64,000 bases of DNA, from contig NZ_CP120361.1 of the NCBI RefSeq assembly GCF_029457495.1, positions 1,504,001 through 1,568,000 of the forward strand, read 5' to 3'. The DNA is from Chelativorans sp. AA-79. Lineage in GTDB: Bacteria > Pseudomonadota > Alphaproteobacteria > Rhizobiales > Rhizobiaceae. Shown here piece by piece: positions 18,796 to 28,367 of the stretch (position 1 is the first letter of the stretch; every line of letters starts with the position of its first letter). A program made the position numbers and the translations under genes. The notes beneath the pieces are model-generated. The model saw nothing but the letters and a program-made list of their open reading frames with translations, searched no databases and was not told the DNA's origin.

Positions 18796-20100
18796 TCACA
18801 TCAGGCTCGGTAGCAGCAGCGAAATCTCTGGGAAAGCGATCAGCAGACCGACGACGACGACTTCGCATGCCAAGAACCACCCGATCCCGCGAAACACCGT
18901 CATCAGTGGGATGGCATCGCCCGCCACCTGCTTGACGACGAAGGCATTGATGCCGACCGGCGGCGTCAACACGCCGATTTCAAGGAATTTCACTACCAGC
19001 ACGCCCATCCAGATCAGGTCGAAACCGGCGGAAATGAAGATTGGCAGAAAGATAGGCAGGGTCAGCAGCATCAGGCCAATCGCATCAAGAAACATGCCGA
19101 GCAGGATGTAGATCACCGCAATCGCAAGCACCAGCTCAATGCCGTTGATATCATGCGTCGTCACCAAGCCGGAGAGGTAACGCGGCACGCCGGATAGTGC
19201 GAGAAATCGGGTAAGCAGGATCGCCGAGATCGCGATCAGGAAGATCGCGCCGGTGGTACGCACGGCATCAATGATGCTGTCGCTCAAAACCCGCCAACTC
19301 ATCCGTCCCTGCACCGTGGCAATGACGATCGCTACGAACGCCCCGAAGGCACCGGCTTCCGTCGGGGTCACGACGCCGCCATAGATGCCCCCGATGATCG
19401 CAACGATGAGGATAGGGATCGGCCAGGCGCGGCCGAGTTCGCGCCATTTCTCGTTCCTGTCGGTGACCGGCGGTGCCGGCGGGGCAAGAGCTGGGTTAAG
19501 CTTGCAGCGGATGATGATCATCGCCGCATAGGCACCGGCCGTCAGAAGGCCCGGCAGGACGCCGGCAATCAGCAGTGCGCCGATTGGCTGTTCGGAAAAC
19601 CAGCCATAGAGAATGAATAGGATGCTCGGTGGAATGAGCGCGCCGAGCGTTCCGGCTGCCGCCACTGTACCGGCGGCTAGCGCCTTGTCATATTTGCGGT
19701 CGAGCATTTCCGGGATGGCGATCCGGCCCATGGCGGCAGCGGTCGCGACACTCGATCCGCACATTGCCGCAAATCCGGCGGAGGCGAAATTGGTGGCGAC
19801 TGCAAGTCCGCCTGGCATCCAGTTCATCCACACCCGCGCGGCGCTGTAAAGCACTCCGGTAATGCCGGTGCGGTAGGTGATCGCGCCGAGCAGAAGAAAC
19901 ATTGGTACTGCCGACAGCGACCAGTTCGCTGCGAAATCATAGGTTAGCGTGCCAAGCGCGCCAAAGGCGGCGGTCGAACCGCGGATCATCCAGATGCCGA
20001 CCAGAGAAACCAGTCCGAGGGCGGCAGCAATGGGGACGCGGACAGCCAGGAGCATCACCACGATGACGAGCCCAGAGAAGCCGATGGCAAGCGAACTCAT
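18796..20100 (-). CDS. dctM: TRAP transporter large permease (DctM)
   Basis: Large membrane subunit of a tripartite ATP-independent periplasmic transporter, 434 residues with about eleven to twelve helices. Recognisable family stretches are MLLAVRVPIAAALG at the start, FAAMCGSSVATAAAMG near residue 110, GALIPPSILFILYG near 155 and the C-terminal LEIGVLTPPVGINAFVV near 378. It drives Na+- or H+-coupled uptake of an organic acid delivered by the DctP protein. The order amidohydrolase, dctP, dctQ, dctM on one strand with short gaps indicates an operon. The substrate is unknown. Confidence 0.93.
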   Translation of the reverse strand: MSSLAIGFSGLVIVVMLLAVRVPIAAALGLVSLVGIWMIRGSTAAFGALGTLTYDFAANWSLSAVPMFLLLGAITYRTGITGVLYSAARVWMNWMPGGLAVATNFASAGFAAMCGSSVATAAAMGRIAIPEMLDRKYDKALAAGTVAAAGTLGALIPPSILFILYGWFSEQPIGALLIAGVLPGLLTAGAYAAMIIIRCKLNPALAPPAPPVTDRNEKWRELGRAWPIPILIVAIIGGIYGGVVTPTEAGAFGAFVAIVIATVQGRMSWRVLSDSIIDAVRTTGAIFLIAISAILLTRFLALSGVPRYLSGLVTTHDINGIELVLAIAVIYILLGMFLDAIGLMLLTLPIFLPIFISAGFDLIWMGVLVVKFLEIGVLTPPVGINAFVVKQVAGDAIPLMTVFRGIGWFLACEVVVVGLLIAFPEISLLLPSLM

Positions 20101-20128
20101 GAGGTCACCTCAAAACGAAGGTATGACA

Positions 20129-20683
20129 TCAGAGCTCTTCCTGATGGGTTTCCGGCATGGAAGGACTTGTTTCGAAGGCCTTTCTCACGAACAAAAAGGC
20201 GTGCGACAGGCACATCAGCACCAGAAGACCGCAGCCGAGCGGCGGAAACCAGCGCGTCGGCCAGATCGGGATGGTGTAGTAGACGGCGTCGATCATCTCG
20301 CCCGTCCGGGTACGCTCAATCGCCTCGAGAGTGGTCATCCAGGTAACGGCAAAGGCGAACAACGCCAGTGCCAGGCATCCGAAAGCATCCAGCAAAAGCG
20401 TCGGACGCGGGCCAAGACGAGCTGTGAAGAGTTCGACAAAGAGATGCCCACGCGACCTTTCGATGGCCGCGAGCGGCAGAAAGATCGCCGCGACCATATA
20501 GTAATTCGACACGATCTCGAGCGTGCCGACGATGGGCATCCTGAGGAAATATTTCAGCAGAACGTCGGCCGTCACATGCAGCATCATCAGGAGTACCACG
20601 CCCCCCGCGACCACCGAAAAGGCGCGGGAGAGCAAGGTGAGCACTGAGTTGACCGGGTCCTCGCGGGTTCCTGCGGTCATCAT
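20129..20683 (-). CDS. dctQ: TRAP transporter small permease (DctQ)
   Basis: Protein of 184 residues with four transmembrane helices, the DctQ fold, including the conserved EIVSNYYMVAAIFLPLA segment near residue 60 and GHLFVELF after it. It pairs with DctM to form the membrane part of the transporter. Its ATG directly abuts the stop codon of dctP, so the two are co-translated. Confidence 0.9.
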   Translation of the reverse strand: MMTAGTREDPVNSVLTLLSRAFSVVAGGVVLLMMLHVTADVLLKYFLRMPIVGTLEIVSNYYMVAAIFLPLAAIERSRGHLFVELFTARLGPRPTLLLDAFGCLALALFAFAVTWMTTLEAIERTRTGEMIDAVYYTIPIWPTRWFPPLGCGLLVLMCLSHAFLFVRKAFETSPSMPETHQEEL

Positions 20684-21772
20684 TCACAGCTTCGAATAGA
20701 TTTCCTGACGCAGCGCCTCGGCATAGCCTTCCTCGGAGCTGCCAGGTCCGGCGACGATGCCTTCCCATTTTTCGATTAGGTTGCGGTAGATCTCAAAAAG
20801 ATGGGGCGTATCGGTAATGCCCAAGTCGTCGCCCTTGGCGACGATGCGATCGACTTCTTCGGCGCGGAATGCCTCAAGCACGGCGTGCATGTCGTCACCC
20901 ATCGGATAGGCCTCGGCACCCGCCGCGATCGAATTTTCAAGCGCCTTTTCGCTGCCGGCGATGTAAGCGAAGGTGATGGCGGCGAGCGTTTCCGGCGTCG
21001 CATCGATCATCGTCCGCTTTTCCTCATCCGACATAGCTTCCCAGGCATTGGTGTTGACAGCAAGATGCAGAAGCCCGCCGATTGCGCCAAGCGGCGTGGT
21101 GATGAGGTTGTCCGCAACTTCCTTCAGATTGTTGGTTTCGAGCCAGTCGAAGGGGGCAGCCGCGCACTCGACCTGGCCTCGCTGCAGGCCCTCATACACC
21201 TCGTCGCTTTTCAGGTTGACCGGAACCATGCCAAAATCCTTGGCGATCAGCGCCAGCGAACCGACCGCGCGTACACGTTTTCCCTTGGCGTCATCCAGCG
21301 ATTTGAGCGGTTGGTTGCAGAGCAACTGGAAACTCGGCACGGCGAAGCTCATGATCGGTATGGCGTTCACCGCCAGAAGCTCGTCGGCGCAGCCGGGGCA
21401 ATCAAGATTAACCATCTCGTTCATGGCGCCGACGAGAACACGCGGATCGGCAATCATCAGTTCCGAAAGGAGCGCCGTCACCTTGAGCTGCGAGGGATCG
21501 TAGACCGGATTCAGCATCCCCGCGTCGGAAAGCCCGTCGCGTAGAATGCCGAGCAAGGCATTGCCGCCGCCCAGCGCACCGCCGACATACATCTTGAAAT
21601 CGAGACTGCCGTCGGTGTCGGTCTTCACCCGCTCGAAATAATCTTCCATCGCTACGTTGACGGGATGCTGCGGAGGCAGATGGTTGTCATAGGTCAGTTC
21701 GCGCGCGTCGGATGCCGCGACCGTCACCGCCAGCACAAAGGCCGCGAAGCCCATTCTCGTGACACGTTTCAT
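20684..21772 (-). CDS. dctP: TRAP transporter substrate-binding protein (DctP)
   Basis: Periplasmic solute receptor of 362 residues with a signal peptide (about residues 1-24, ending SDA-RE). The mature protein shows the TRAP_DctP pattern: HPVNVAMEDYFERVK, GGGNALLGILRDGLSDAG, then the LDDAKGKRVRAVG segment and the GQVECAAAP loop that normally includes substrate contacts. I start at 21772, where the signal peptide begins; the longer open frame has no ribosome site. It captures the substrate, probably a carboxylate, for the DctQM permease. An unusual CPGC pair lies in the middle of the protein. Confidence 0.92.
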   Translation of the reverse strand: MKRVTRMGFAAFVLAVTVAASDARELTYDNHLPPQHPVNVAMEDYFERVKTDTDGSLDFKMYVGGALGGGNALLGILRDGLSDAGMLNPVYDPSQLKVTALLSELMIADPRVLVGAMNEMVNLDCPGCADELLAVNAIPIMSFAVPSFQLLCNQPLKSLDDAKGKRVRAVGSLALIAKDFGMVPVNLKSDEVYEGLQRGQVECAAAPFDWLETNNLKEVADNLITTPLGAIGGLLHLAVNTNAWEAMSDEEKRTMIDATPETLAAITFAYIAGSEKALENSIAAGAEAYPMGDDMHAVLEAFRAEEVDRIVAKGDDLGITDTPHLFEIYRNLIEKWEGIVAGPGSSEEGYAEALRQEIYSKL

Positions 21773-21806
21773 TGTAGTCCTCCCATTTGAAATTCGGTGT
21801 AGCGCG

Positions 21807-22709
21807 TCAGGCTGGGTCGAAGCCGTAGAGCCGACGCGCATTGTCGCGCACGATCTCGGTGCGCCGTTTCTCATCCGGTATCCATTCAGAAAGCAGATCG
21901 ACCAGCAGGCCATCATCCGGCATGGTGCGGCCGTTCATGTTGACATGCGGCCAGTCGGTTCCCCAGACCATCCGCTCCGGCGCGAACTCCACCAACCCGC
22001 AGGCAAGCGGCGTCACGCTGGGATAGGGCGGTTCCTCAAGCGTGCAGCGCATCGGGCCGGAAAGCTTCACCCATACCCGGCCGGTCTCCAGCATCTCAAA
22101 CACGCGGCGGAAAGCCGGTTGCTCCGTTCCGCCTGCGGCCGGAATATTCGCAAAATGATCAAGCACGATGGCCGAGTTCGGCAGCGCCAGCAGTCGATCG
22201 GAGACCTCAAGGATCTCCTCGCTATGCGGATAGAACTGGACGTGCCATCCGAATTCATGGGCCATTGCCGCCATACGAGGCGAAATCTGCGGCAGTCCGC
22301 CGCCATGCGAGGGCCCAACGAAACGCAGGCCGCGCACGCCAAGCGCATCAAGCTCCGCCATCTCATCGATCGTCGTAGTCTCGGCAAGCAGTGCAATGCC
22401 GCGAAAACGGTCGGGAAAGCGGGTGAGCACATCCTTCAGATGCCGCGTATCCGTGCCGTAACCACCGCCACTAACGAGCACTGCCTTGTCGAGACCAAGC
22501 GTCTGCTGCAGAGCAATATAAGTTTCCGGCAACATGTCGTCCGAAACGTAGCGACTGGAGGCGGAGAAGGCGTATCGTTCGGCAGGACCGAAGAGATGTA
22601 TGTGGCAGTCCACTGAGTCGGCAGGCAACTTCAGCTTAGGTACTTGAGGATTGGGCATCGGAGGCTGCGTTCTAGGTCTCATGCCCGTTTTCGTTGACGG
22701 GGCGTTCAT
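21807..22709 (-). CDS. Amidohydrolase family 2 protein (LigI-like TIM barrel)
   Basis: Metal-dependent hydrolase of 300 residues. The N-terminal DCHIHLFGP supplies the HxH metal ligands (His36 and His38), and the C-terminal GTDWPHVNMNG supplies the catalytic Asp. In between lies a VLDHFANIP segment. The closest named relatives by pattern are 2-pyrone-4,6-dicarboxylate lactonase (LigI) and sulfomuconolactone hydrolase, which open lactones of aromatic breakdown. The start is placed at the second of two adjacent ATGs (22709), with GGAGGAAAT at good distance. Its position at the head of the TRAP operon suggests it acts on the imported compound. Confidence 0.85.
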   Translation of the reverse strand: MNAPSTKTGMRPRTQPPMPNPQVPKLKLPADSVDCHIHLFGPAERYAFSASSRYVSDDMLPETYIALQQTLGLDKAVLVSGGGYGTDTRHLKDVLTRFPDRFRGIALLAETTTIDEMAELDALGVRGLRFVGPSHGGGLPQISPRMAAMAHEFGWHVQFYPHSEEILEVSDRLLALPNSAIVLDHFANIPAAGGTEQPAFRRVFEMLETGRVWVKLSGPMRCTLEEPPYPSVTPLACGLVEFAPERMVWGTDWPHVNMNGRTMPDDGLLVDLLSEWIPDEKRRTEIVRDNARRLYGFDPA

Positions 22710-22798
22710 CATATTTCCTCCTCCGGCTCCCTCCGAATGTCGTTCGTGATATCCGCCGCGACTGCCATAGTCCAAGAAATTGTCATCCTCTTTCCATA

Positions 22799-22808
22799 AG
22801 TTATAACT
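22799..22808. promoter_or_regulatory. Palindrome in the LysR/amidohydrolase divergent promoter
   Basis: AGTTATAACT is a perfect ten-base palindrome in the 143-base divergent region, 45 bases before the LysR start. It is a candidate operator for the regulator; a related GTTAT/ATAAC motif occurs in front of the other LysR gene near 33256. Confidence 0.4.
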
Positions 22809-22852
22809 ACTGCTATCCACGCCGGATCATCAATCGGGCGAAATCGTCAAAC

Positions 22853-24097
22853 ATGCGATGCCGGTCACATCCCCGCGTGAACCTCAGACATCTGCGGCTT
22901 CTCGATGCCGTCGCCCGGTACGGCACGCTGCAGGTTGCGGCGCAACAGATGGGGTTGACACAGCCTGCTGTCAGCCAGGGGATCTGCCGGTTGGAGGGGA
23001 TCTACAGCGTTAAACTGTTCGAGCGCGGTAGAAACGGCGCGCGGCCCAGCGAGGAGGGCGAACTGGTGCTCCTCCGCGTGCGCCGGCTGATGGCCTTCAT
23101 TGCGCAGATGCGTCGTCGAGTGAACGGCGGCCGGCGCGACCGGCCGCAAGTGCAGCTGCAGCATCTGATAACCCTATCGCAGCTCGAAATCCTGCATGCA
23201 GTGGAAAACTGCCGAGGTTTTGCCGCCGCCGCCCGCGAACTTGGCATCGCCGAACCTACCGTTCACCGCGGCGCACGTGAAGTAGAGCGGATCGTTGAGA
23301 AACCGCTGTTTCGCAGCGCCGGCAATGGTATCGAGATCACCCCGATAGGCCGTGATCTGGCCCGGCTTGCCGGGTTGGCCCTTCGGGAAATCGAAGTGTC
23401 ATTCGAAGATCTTGATGCGTTGCGCGGCCGGCGCGGCGGCCGGTTGGTGATCGGCTCCCTGCCACTGGCGCGCACCGATCTTTTGCCGACGGCTATCACC
23501 GAACTTCACAAGATCTACCCGGATGCGTTCATAGAAATCGCCGAGGGTAGCTATGAGCATCTGATCGAAAGGCTCCGACGCGGCGATATCGACGCGATCA
23601 TCGGTGCATTGCGCGGGCAGGCAAACGGCGGCGATCTGATCGAACGAAAGCTGCTGCGCGATAGCCTCTCGGTTATCGCCCGTCGTGGCCATCCTTTGAG
23701 CACGGCAACCGAGCTCGACCGCTCGACCCTGTTGACCTACCCTTGGATCGTCTCGCGCAAGGGCACACCGACGCGGAACCATTTCAACGCGATGTTTGGC
23801 GGCGGATCGCCGAATGGCGGACTTATCGAATGCTCATCACTGGTCATACTGCGAGCGCTGCTTATCAAATCGGATAATTTGGCCTTGTTGTCGCGTCGGC
23901 AGGTAAAGTACGAGGAAAATCTCGGCATGCTTGTCTCCCTGCCGATCGACCTACCCGAAACGACACGCGATATCGGCGTAACCACACGGCGAAATTGGAA
24001 GCCGACGGTCCTGCAATCGACCTTTCTTGACATTCTGGACGAGGTCGTTCGCACCGAGCAGGATGTTCCGCAATCGATGTGCCGGTCGGACGCATAA
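22853..24097 (+). CDS. LysR-type regulator with two N-terminal helix-turn-helix domains
   Basis: Protein of 414 residues, about 110 longer than a normal LysR regulator. The extra length is a second DNA-binding domain: HTH 1 at about 10-69 (LQVAAQQMGLTQPAVSQGI) and HTH 2 at about 106-165 (FAAAARELGIAEPTVHRGA), each followed by the usual LFxR strand. The effector-binding domain fills about 195-405. The gene is divergent from the amidohydrolase/TRAP operon, the classic layout for a LysR activator of that operon. The ligand is probably the transported acid or a breakdown product. Tandem-HTH LysR proteins exist in proteobacteria but are a minority. Confidence 0.88.
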   Translation: MRCRSHPRVNLRHLRLLDAVARYGTLQVAAQQMGLTQPAVSQGICRLEGIYSVKLFERGRNGARPSEEGELVLLRVRRLMAFIAQMRRRVNGGRRDRPQVQLQHLITLSQLEILHAVENCRGFAAAARELGIAEPTVHRGAREVERIVEKPLFRSAGNGIEITPIGRDLARLAGLALREIEVSFEDLDALRGRRGGRLVIGSLPLARTDLLPTAITELHKIYPDAFIEIAEGSYEHLIERLRRGDIDAIIGALRGQANGGDLIERKLLRDSLSVIARRGHPLSTATELDRSTLLTYPWIVSRKGTPTRNHFNAMFGGGSPNGGLIECSSLVILRALLIKSDNLALLSRRQVKYEENLGMLVSLPIDLPETTRDIGVTTRRNWKPTVLQSTFLDILDEVVRTEQDVPQSMCRSDA

Positions 24098-24183
24098 GAC
24101 ACTTTAATCGTCGCCGCTGTCGTGATTGAGAACTTCCGGCCCCCCGCTCCTTCTGCCTGACGTTCGTCGTCCATACGCCGCGC

Positions 24184-25425
24184 TCAACGCGATGTGACGC
24201 TCAGTCGTTCGAGGAATTTGGTTGCGGCCTCGACACCGCGGTCCTTCGCTATGGCGGTGCTTAGCTCCGCCGCGCGTGCCCGCATGGCGGTCGCGTCCAT
24301 CGCTTCCAGCGCTTTTGCCAGCCCGGCGGCGCTGAGCGTCTTCAGGTCGAGTGGGGCGGGCCCAGCGCCAAGCGCTGCCACCCGCTTGCCCCAGAAGGGC
24401 TGGTCACCGAAGAAAGGGACGATCTGCGTGGGCAGCCCTGCACGAAGGCTCGCCGCGGTCGTTCCTGCTCCCCCGTGATGGACCGCCGCACTTGCCCGTG
24501 GCAGCAATCGATCGTGCGGCGCGGCGCCCAGGAAGAACGCGCGGGCGCTCGCATCCACTTTACCGATCGCGCCGCCCCCGCCGGCCAGCAGGCCGCGCTT
24601 CCCGGTCACTTCGAGGGCCTCCAGGATCGTGCCCGCCATCGCCGCAGGGTCGATCCCCGGCACGCTCCCGAAGCCGAAATACACCGGTGGGGGGCCAGCC
24701 GTCAGGAAAGACTCTAGGGCCTCGTCCGGCTGCCAAGCGGGGCTATCAAGGAACCAATATCCGGTGACCAGCACGTCCGGACCCCAGTCGCCCGGCTTCG
24801 GGAGCACTGCGGGGCTATAGGCGTAGAGTGTCCCTGCCGCCGGCTTGCGAGCAGTCTCTCCAGACAGGCCGAGAGTGGTGGCGCGCCACGCCTTCAGGTC
24901 CTTGGCGAACAGGAGCCGCGCGCCGTGAATGGCAAAGGCGTGGCTCATTCTGTTAAATGGTCCGAGCGAGGCGAACGGAAGCATAGGACTGGGAAACGCT
25001 CCGGTCGGCGTGAATCCTGGAAGAGGAGAAGCAAGGACATGCGGCACACCGAGCGCCGCGGCCATGTCCGGCGAGCCGAACGATTTCGGATGATAGACCA
25101 GCACGTCAGGCCGGAAGCTGCGGACGGCCCGCCACTCCTCGTCGAGAAGCCTCATCATGAAGGGGCGCATATGCTTGAGAAGCTTGAAGCCGGCGCTGAA
25201 TCCCTTGCCGCCGGCAACGGCGGCCTTTCCCTCCGGCGTGTCCAGAAGTGCCAGGAATTCGCCTGACAGGCCCGCGAACGGAATGCCGTGCTCGGCCGCT
25301 GTGTCGGTGAACTGGACGGGAGCTGCCAGCTGGACCTCGTGTCCACGCGCCATCAGGCCCTTAGCCAACGCAATGTATGGCTGGACGTCCCCGCGTGTGC
25401 CGAGGGTTTCAATCGCGAAGCGCAT
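24184..25425 (-). CDS. Glycosyltransferase, UGT / sterol-glucosyltransferase type (GT1)
   Basis: Cytoplasmic or membrane-associated GT-B fold enzyme of 413 residues. The N-terminus, FAIETLGTRGDVQPYIALAKGL, is the signature of the sterol/macrolide glucosyltransferase group, and the C-terminal half carries the nucleotide-sugar motif HHGGAGTTAASLRAGLPT followed by PFFGDQPFW. It probably transfers a hexose from a UDP- or dTDP-sugar to a lipid, hopanoid/sterol or natural product acceptor. It stands alone, convergent with the LysR gene. The acceptor cannot be predicted. Confidence 0.85.
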   Translation of the reverse strand: MRFAIETLGTRGDVQPYIALAKGLMARGHEVQLAAPVQFTDTAAEHGIPFAGLSGEFLALLDTPEGKAAVAGGKGFSAGFKLLKHMRPFMMRLLDEEWRAVRSFRPDVLVYHPKSFGSPDMAAALGVPHVLASPLPGFTPTGAFPSPMLPFASLGPFNRMSHAFAIHGARLLFAKDLKAWRATTLGLSGETARKPAAGTLYAYSPAVLPKPGDWGPDVLVTGYWFLDSPAWQPDEALESFLTAGPPPVYFGFGSVPGIDPAAMAGTILEALEVTGKRGLLAGGGGAIGKVDASARAFFLGAAPHDRLLPRASAAVHHGGAGTTAASLRAGLPTQIVPFFGDQPFWGKRVAALGAGPAPLDLKTLSAAGLAKALEAMDATAMRARAAELSTAIAKDRGVEAATKFLERLSVTSR

Positions 25426-26008
25426 CGACCCTCAATACACCGGGCCGAAGTGAATGTCCGCTCGTTAAGATGCTGATCCTGAGCCTGCCGGTCAGCTTCC
25501 GGCCCCTAATTAGCCGTAGAGCAGTCGTACTGTATCGCGCCTCAATTTCAGTCATAGCGCGGTGCAGTCTTGATCCGCAAAAGCAGCCATTCCCTCAGGT
25601 CTTTCGGGATTGACCGCAATGGACCTGTTGATGGCATCAGCAGCTGCATGCGGGCAACGCTGCCACCTTAAGGTCGATCGGAGTCCCTTTCCGATCTGCC
25701 CGATTTTGTATTCCTTCAGCGTAAGAAATCCGACCCGACCCGCTACTAACGGTGCAAAGGTGGGGAATGCTGGAAGCCGGACGAAACAGAATCTTCGGAG
25801 AATGGATCGAAGCGCACAAGCCATCCTGTTCAAGGTGGCGCGTGGGCAAGTCCGTATCCTCGGGGTGTGTTCGCCTGTTCAACCAGGACGTGATCGATCC
25901 TCCATGACCGCGTGGTGAGTGGCTCACCCATCCTGGTTACCAGCCTGGGCGGCGCTCAACCTCCTGTATTGGCATGAACGGCGGCCCATCGCGTGGGCGC
26001 CGTTCCCC
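25426..26008. other. Intergenic stretch without a supportable gene
   Basis: Several short frames on both strands are open here (for example plus 25610-25918 and minus 25552-25833), but none has a ribosome site together with a protein-like composition, and I recognise no domain. It may hold decayed insertion-element sequence. The promoter of the glycosyltransferase gene should lie near 25430-25500. Confidence 0.35.
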
Positions 26009-26767
26009 TCAGGCGCCTGGTTCTAGCGGCACGGTCGCCGCGATGCGCCGCGCGGCTTCGACCACTAGCGGTCCCTTGGCGTCGACATCTTCGATTACAT
26101 TGGGAAACAGCACGGTGACGCAGGCACGGCTCGGTCCGCGACCGTCGCGCACGGGGGCGGAGATGGCCGTGGCCTGGTAGCCCATGACACGGTCGCGCGC
26201 GGCGAATCCCCGCTGTCGTGCATGCACGAGTTCCTCGTCATCGTCCGCGCGCGGCGCCCATGTCATGCGCAGCGCCAGGCCGGACGTGCTGTCCATCGGC
26301 CGGCGGGTGCCTTCACGGGAGCGCACCGCCATGCGCGCGAGTTCAGCCTCCACGGTAAGCACATAGACGATCTCGCCATGGTCGCTGAGGCCGAGAACCG
26401 CCGTCGTGCCAACCTGTTCGGCCAGGTCACGGATGATGGGAAACGCCGCCTGGCGCATATCGCGTTTGACGTTGCGGGTGAGGTTGAGGAGCCCGAGGCC
26501 GAGCTCAAAATACCCATCGCGCCGATGCGAGCCGAGAAGCTGGTGCTGCTCGAGGGTCTTGAGCAGCCGGTAGACGATCGGGCGAGTGAGGCCGAGACGC
26601 TTGGCGATCTGCTGCGCGGTCATCGGTTGCCCATTCTCCGCCAGAACCTCGAGCACTTGCAGGCCCCGGCTCAGCGTCTGCGAAACGGATCGGTCGGAAG
26701 CGCTTTCCACGCTCTTGCCGTCGTCCAGTTCCTGCACCTTAGTCGCGTTCGTCATGTCAGGGCTCAT
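26009..26767 (-). CDS. IclR-family transcriptional regulator
   Basis: Protein of about 252 residues from the start at 26767 (a Met four codons later is also possible). The winged helix lies at about residues 30-90: TLSRGLQVLEVLAENGQPMTA, then the helix-turn-helix IAKRLGLTRPIVYRLLKTLE. The effector domain follows with LGLLNLTRN, GTTAVLGL and the C-terminal GYQATAISAPVRD stretch. It lies just downstream of tctA on the same strand, so it appears to be the last gene of the CapA-TctCBA operon and probably controls it. The inducer is unknown. Confidence 0.88.
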   Translation of the reverse strand: MSPDMTNATKVQELDDGKSVESASDRSVSQTLSRGLQVLEVLAENGQPMTAQQIAKRLGLTRPIVYRLLKTLEQHQLLGSHRRDGYFELGLGLLNLTRNVKRDMRQAAFPIIRDLAEQVGTTAVLGLSDHGEIVYVLTVEAELARMAVRSREGTRRPMDSTSGLALRMTWAPRADDDEELVHARQRGFAARDRVMGYQATAISAPVRDGRGPSRACVTVLFPNVIEDVDAKGPLVVEAARRIAATVPLEPGA

Positions 26768-26832
26768 TGCGGCGATGAAATGAAGGGGCGGTGATAATAG
26801 AGCGATTTCAGGAGAGGTGGGAACCGGCGCCG

Positions 26833-28338
26833 TCAGCCAATAACGCTTGCGTGCATGCGGCGCCAACCCAGCCGCATGAGCGGCAGCAGGAGCACAAGCA
26901 CGGTGGCCGCGAGAAGCGTGGCGGTTATTGGGCGGGTCAGGAATATCTCCGGAGAATTCGCCGACAAAAGCAGGCTCTGACGCAGATTGACCTCCAGCAG
27001 CGGCCCCAGAACCACCGCGAGAATCAGCGGCGCGAGCGGATAGCTATAGAGCCGCATGAAGTAGCCCGCGACGCCGAACACCAGCATCACCCCGACATCG
27101 AAATACTGGAAATTGTCGAAATAGACGCCGATGATGCAGAGCGCCGTGATGAACGAGACGAGGTAGGGCTGGCACCAGCGGATGAGCACCGTGAAGGCCG
27201 GCACGAAGGCAGTGTTGAAGACCAGCAGCATCACGTTGGCGAGGAACAGGCCCGCAACCGTCGCCCATATGACGGGGCCAGACGTCTCCAGCATCCGTGG
27301 ACCCGGCTGAAGCCCGACGGTAATGAGCGCCCCTAGCAGTACCGCTGTGATCGCGGAGCTGGGAATGCCGAGCGTGAAAAGGGGAACCAGGGCACCACCG
27401 ATCGACGCATTGTTGGCTGCCTCCGGCCCACTCAAGCCCTGATCGGCTCCGGTGCCGAATTTTTCCGGGGTCCGCGAGAGCTTCCGCTCAAGGCTGTATG
27501 TGATGAAGGTGGCGATGGTGGAGCCGGCGCCCGGCAGCACGCCTACGAAGTAGCCGATCAGCGATCCACGGATGATGGAGCCGGTATTGCGCGCGAGGTC
27601 GCGCTTGCCGGGCACAAGTTCGCGCAATTTGATGTCGGGCAGCTTCTCTTCCGGCCTGTTGCGCTCCTTCAACAACGAAAGAGCTTCGGAGATGCCGAAC
27701 AGACCGACCGCGATCGCCACGAAGCTCACACCGTCCCAGAGCAGGAACGTGCCATAGACGATGCGCGTATCGCCCGAGATGCGATCGAGGCCGATCACGG
27801 CAACCAACAATCCAAGCCCCAGCGACACAAGACCCTTGAGAAGATTTTCCTGACCGAAGCCTCCGGTCGCCACGAGGGCGAACAGCATCAGCGCAAACAT
27901 TTCCGGCGGACCGAACCTGAGACCCAGCGCACTCAGATATGGCATCAGCAGGACGAGGCCGGTGAAGCCGATCATGCCGCCGACGAAGGAGGCGATGGCG
28001 CTGAGCGACAGCGCATAACCCGCTCTGCCCTGGCGAGTCATCGGATATCCGTCGAAGGTCGTCACCACCGCGCTCGGCTCGCCCGGCACGTTGATGAGGA
28101 TGGAGCTGATGCGCCCGCCATACATCGCGCCCTGATAGATCGCCATCAGGAGAACGAGCGCGGGCACCGTATCCAGGGTAAAGCTGAGCGGCAGAAGAAC
28201 GGCGATGCCGGCAACCGGTCCCAGGCCCGGAAGCGCGCCGATCAGGGTGCCGAGCAACACGCCGATGACGCTCCAAAGGAGCACATCGACCGTGGCAAGA
28301 TCGGAGAAACCCTGCATCAGGCTGGCGATATTTTCCAT
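26833..28338 (-). CDS. tctA: TTT transporter large permease (TctA)
   Basis: Large membrane subunit of a tripartite tricarboxylate transporter, 501 residues with about twelve helices. The family hallmarks are GALPGLGPVAGIAVLLPL near residue 34, MYGGRISSILINVPGEPSAV near 72 and the second-half repeat GVLPGAGSTIATFITY near 280 with ALVPLFTLGIPSS after it. I start at 28338, where the membrane protein proper begins. It imports a carboxylate handed over by the TctC protein using the cation gradient. It is the fourth gene of the operon CapA, TctC, TctB, TctA, IclR. Confidence 0.93.
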   Translation of the reverse strand: MENIASLMQGFSDLATVDVLLWSVIGVLLGTLIGALPGLGPVAGIAVLLPLSFTLDTVPALVLLMAIYQGAMYGGRISSILINVPGEPSAVVTTFDGYPMTRQGRAGYALSLSAIASFVGGMIGFTGLVLLMPYLSALGLRFGPPEMFALMLFALVATGGFGQENLLKGLVSLGLGLLVAVIGLDRISGDTRIVYGTFLLWDGVSFVAIAVGLFGISEALSLLKERNRPEEKLPDIKLRELVPGKRDLARNTGSIIRGSLIGYFVGVLPGAGSTIATFITYSLERKLSRTPEKFGTGADQGLSGPEAANNASIGGALVPLFTLGIPSSAITAVLLGALITVGLQPGPRMLETSGPVIWATVAGLFLANVMLLVFNTAFVPAFTVLIRWCQPYLVSFITALCIIGVYFDNFQYFDVGVMLVFGVAGYFMRLYSYPLAPLILAVVLGPLLEVNLRQSLLLSANSPEIFLTRPITATLLAATVLVLLLPLMRLGWRRMHASVIG

Positions 28339-28367
28339 TTGAAAGCTGCTTCCAGATAGCCGGGCGG

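Noticed and set aside
25552..25918. Short open frames on both strands between the glycosyltransferase and IclR genes
   Set aside because: No ribosome site, no recognisable domain, and they overlap each other on opposite strands; I could not choose one.
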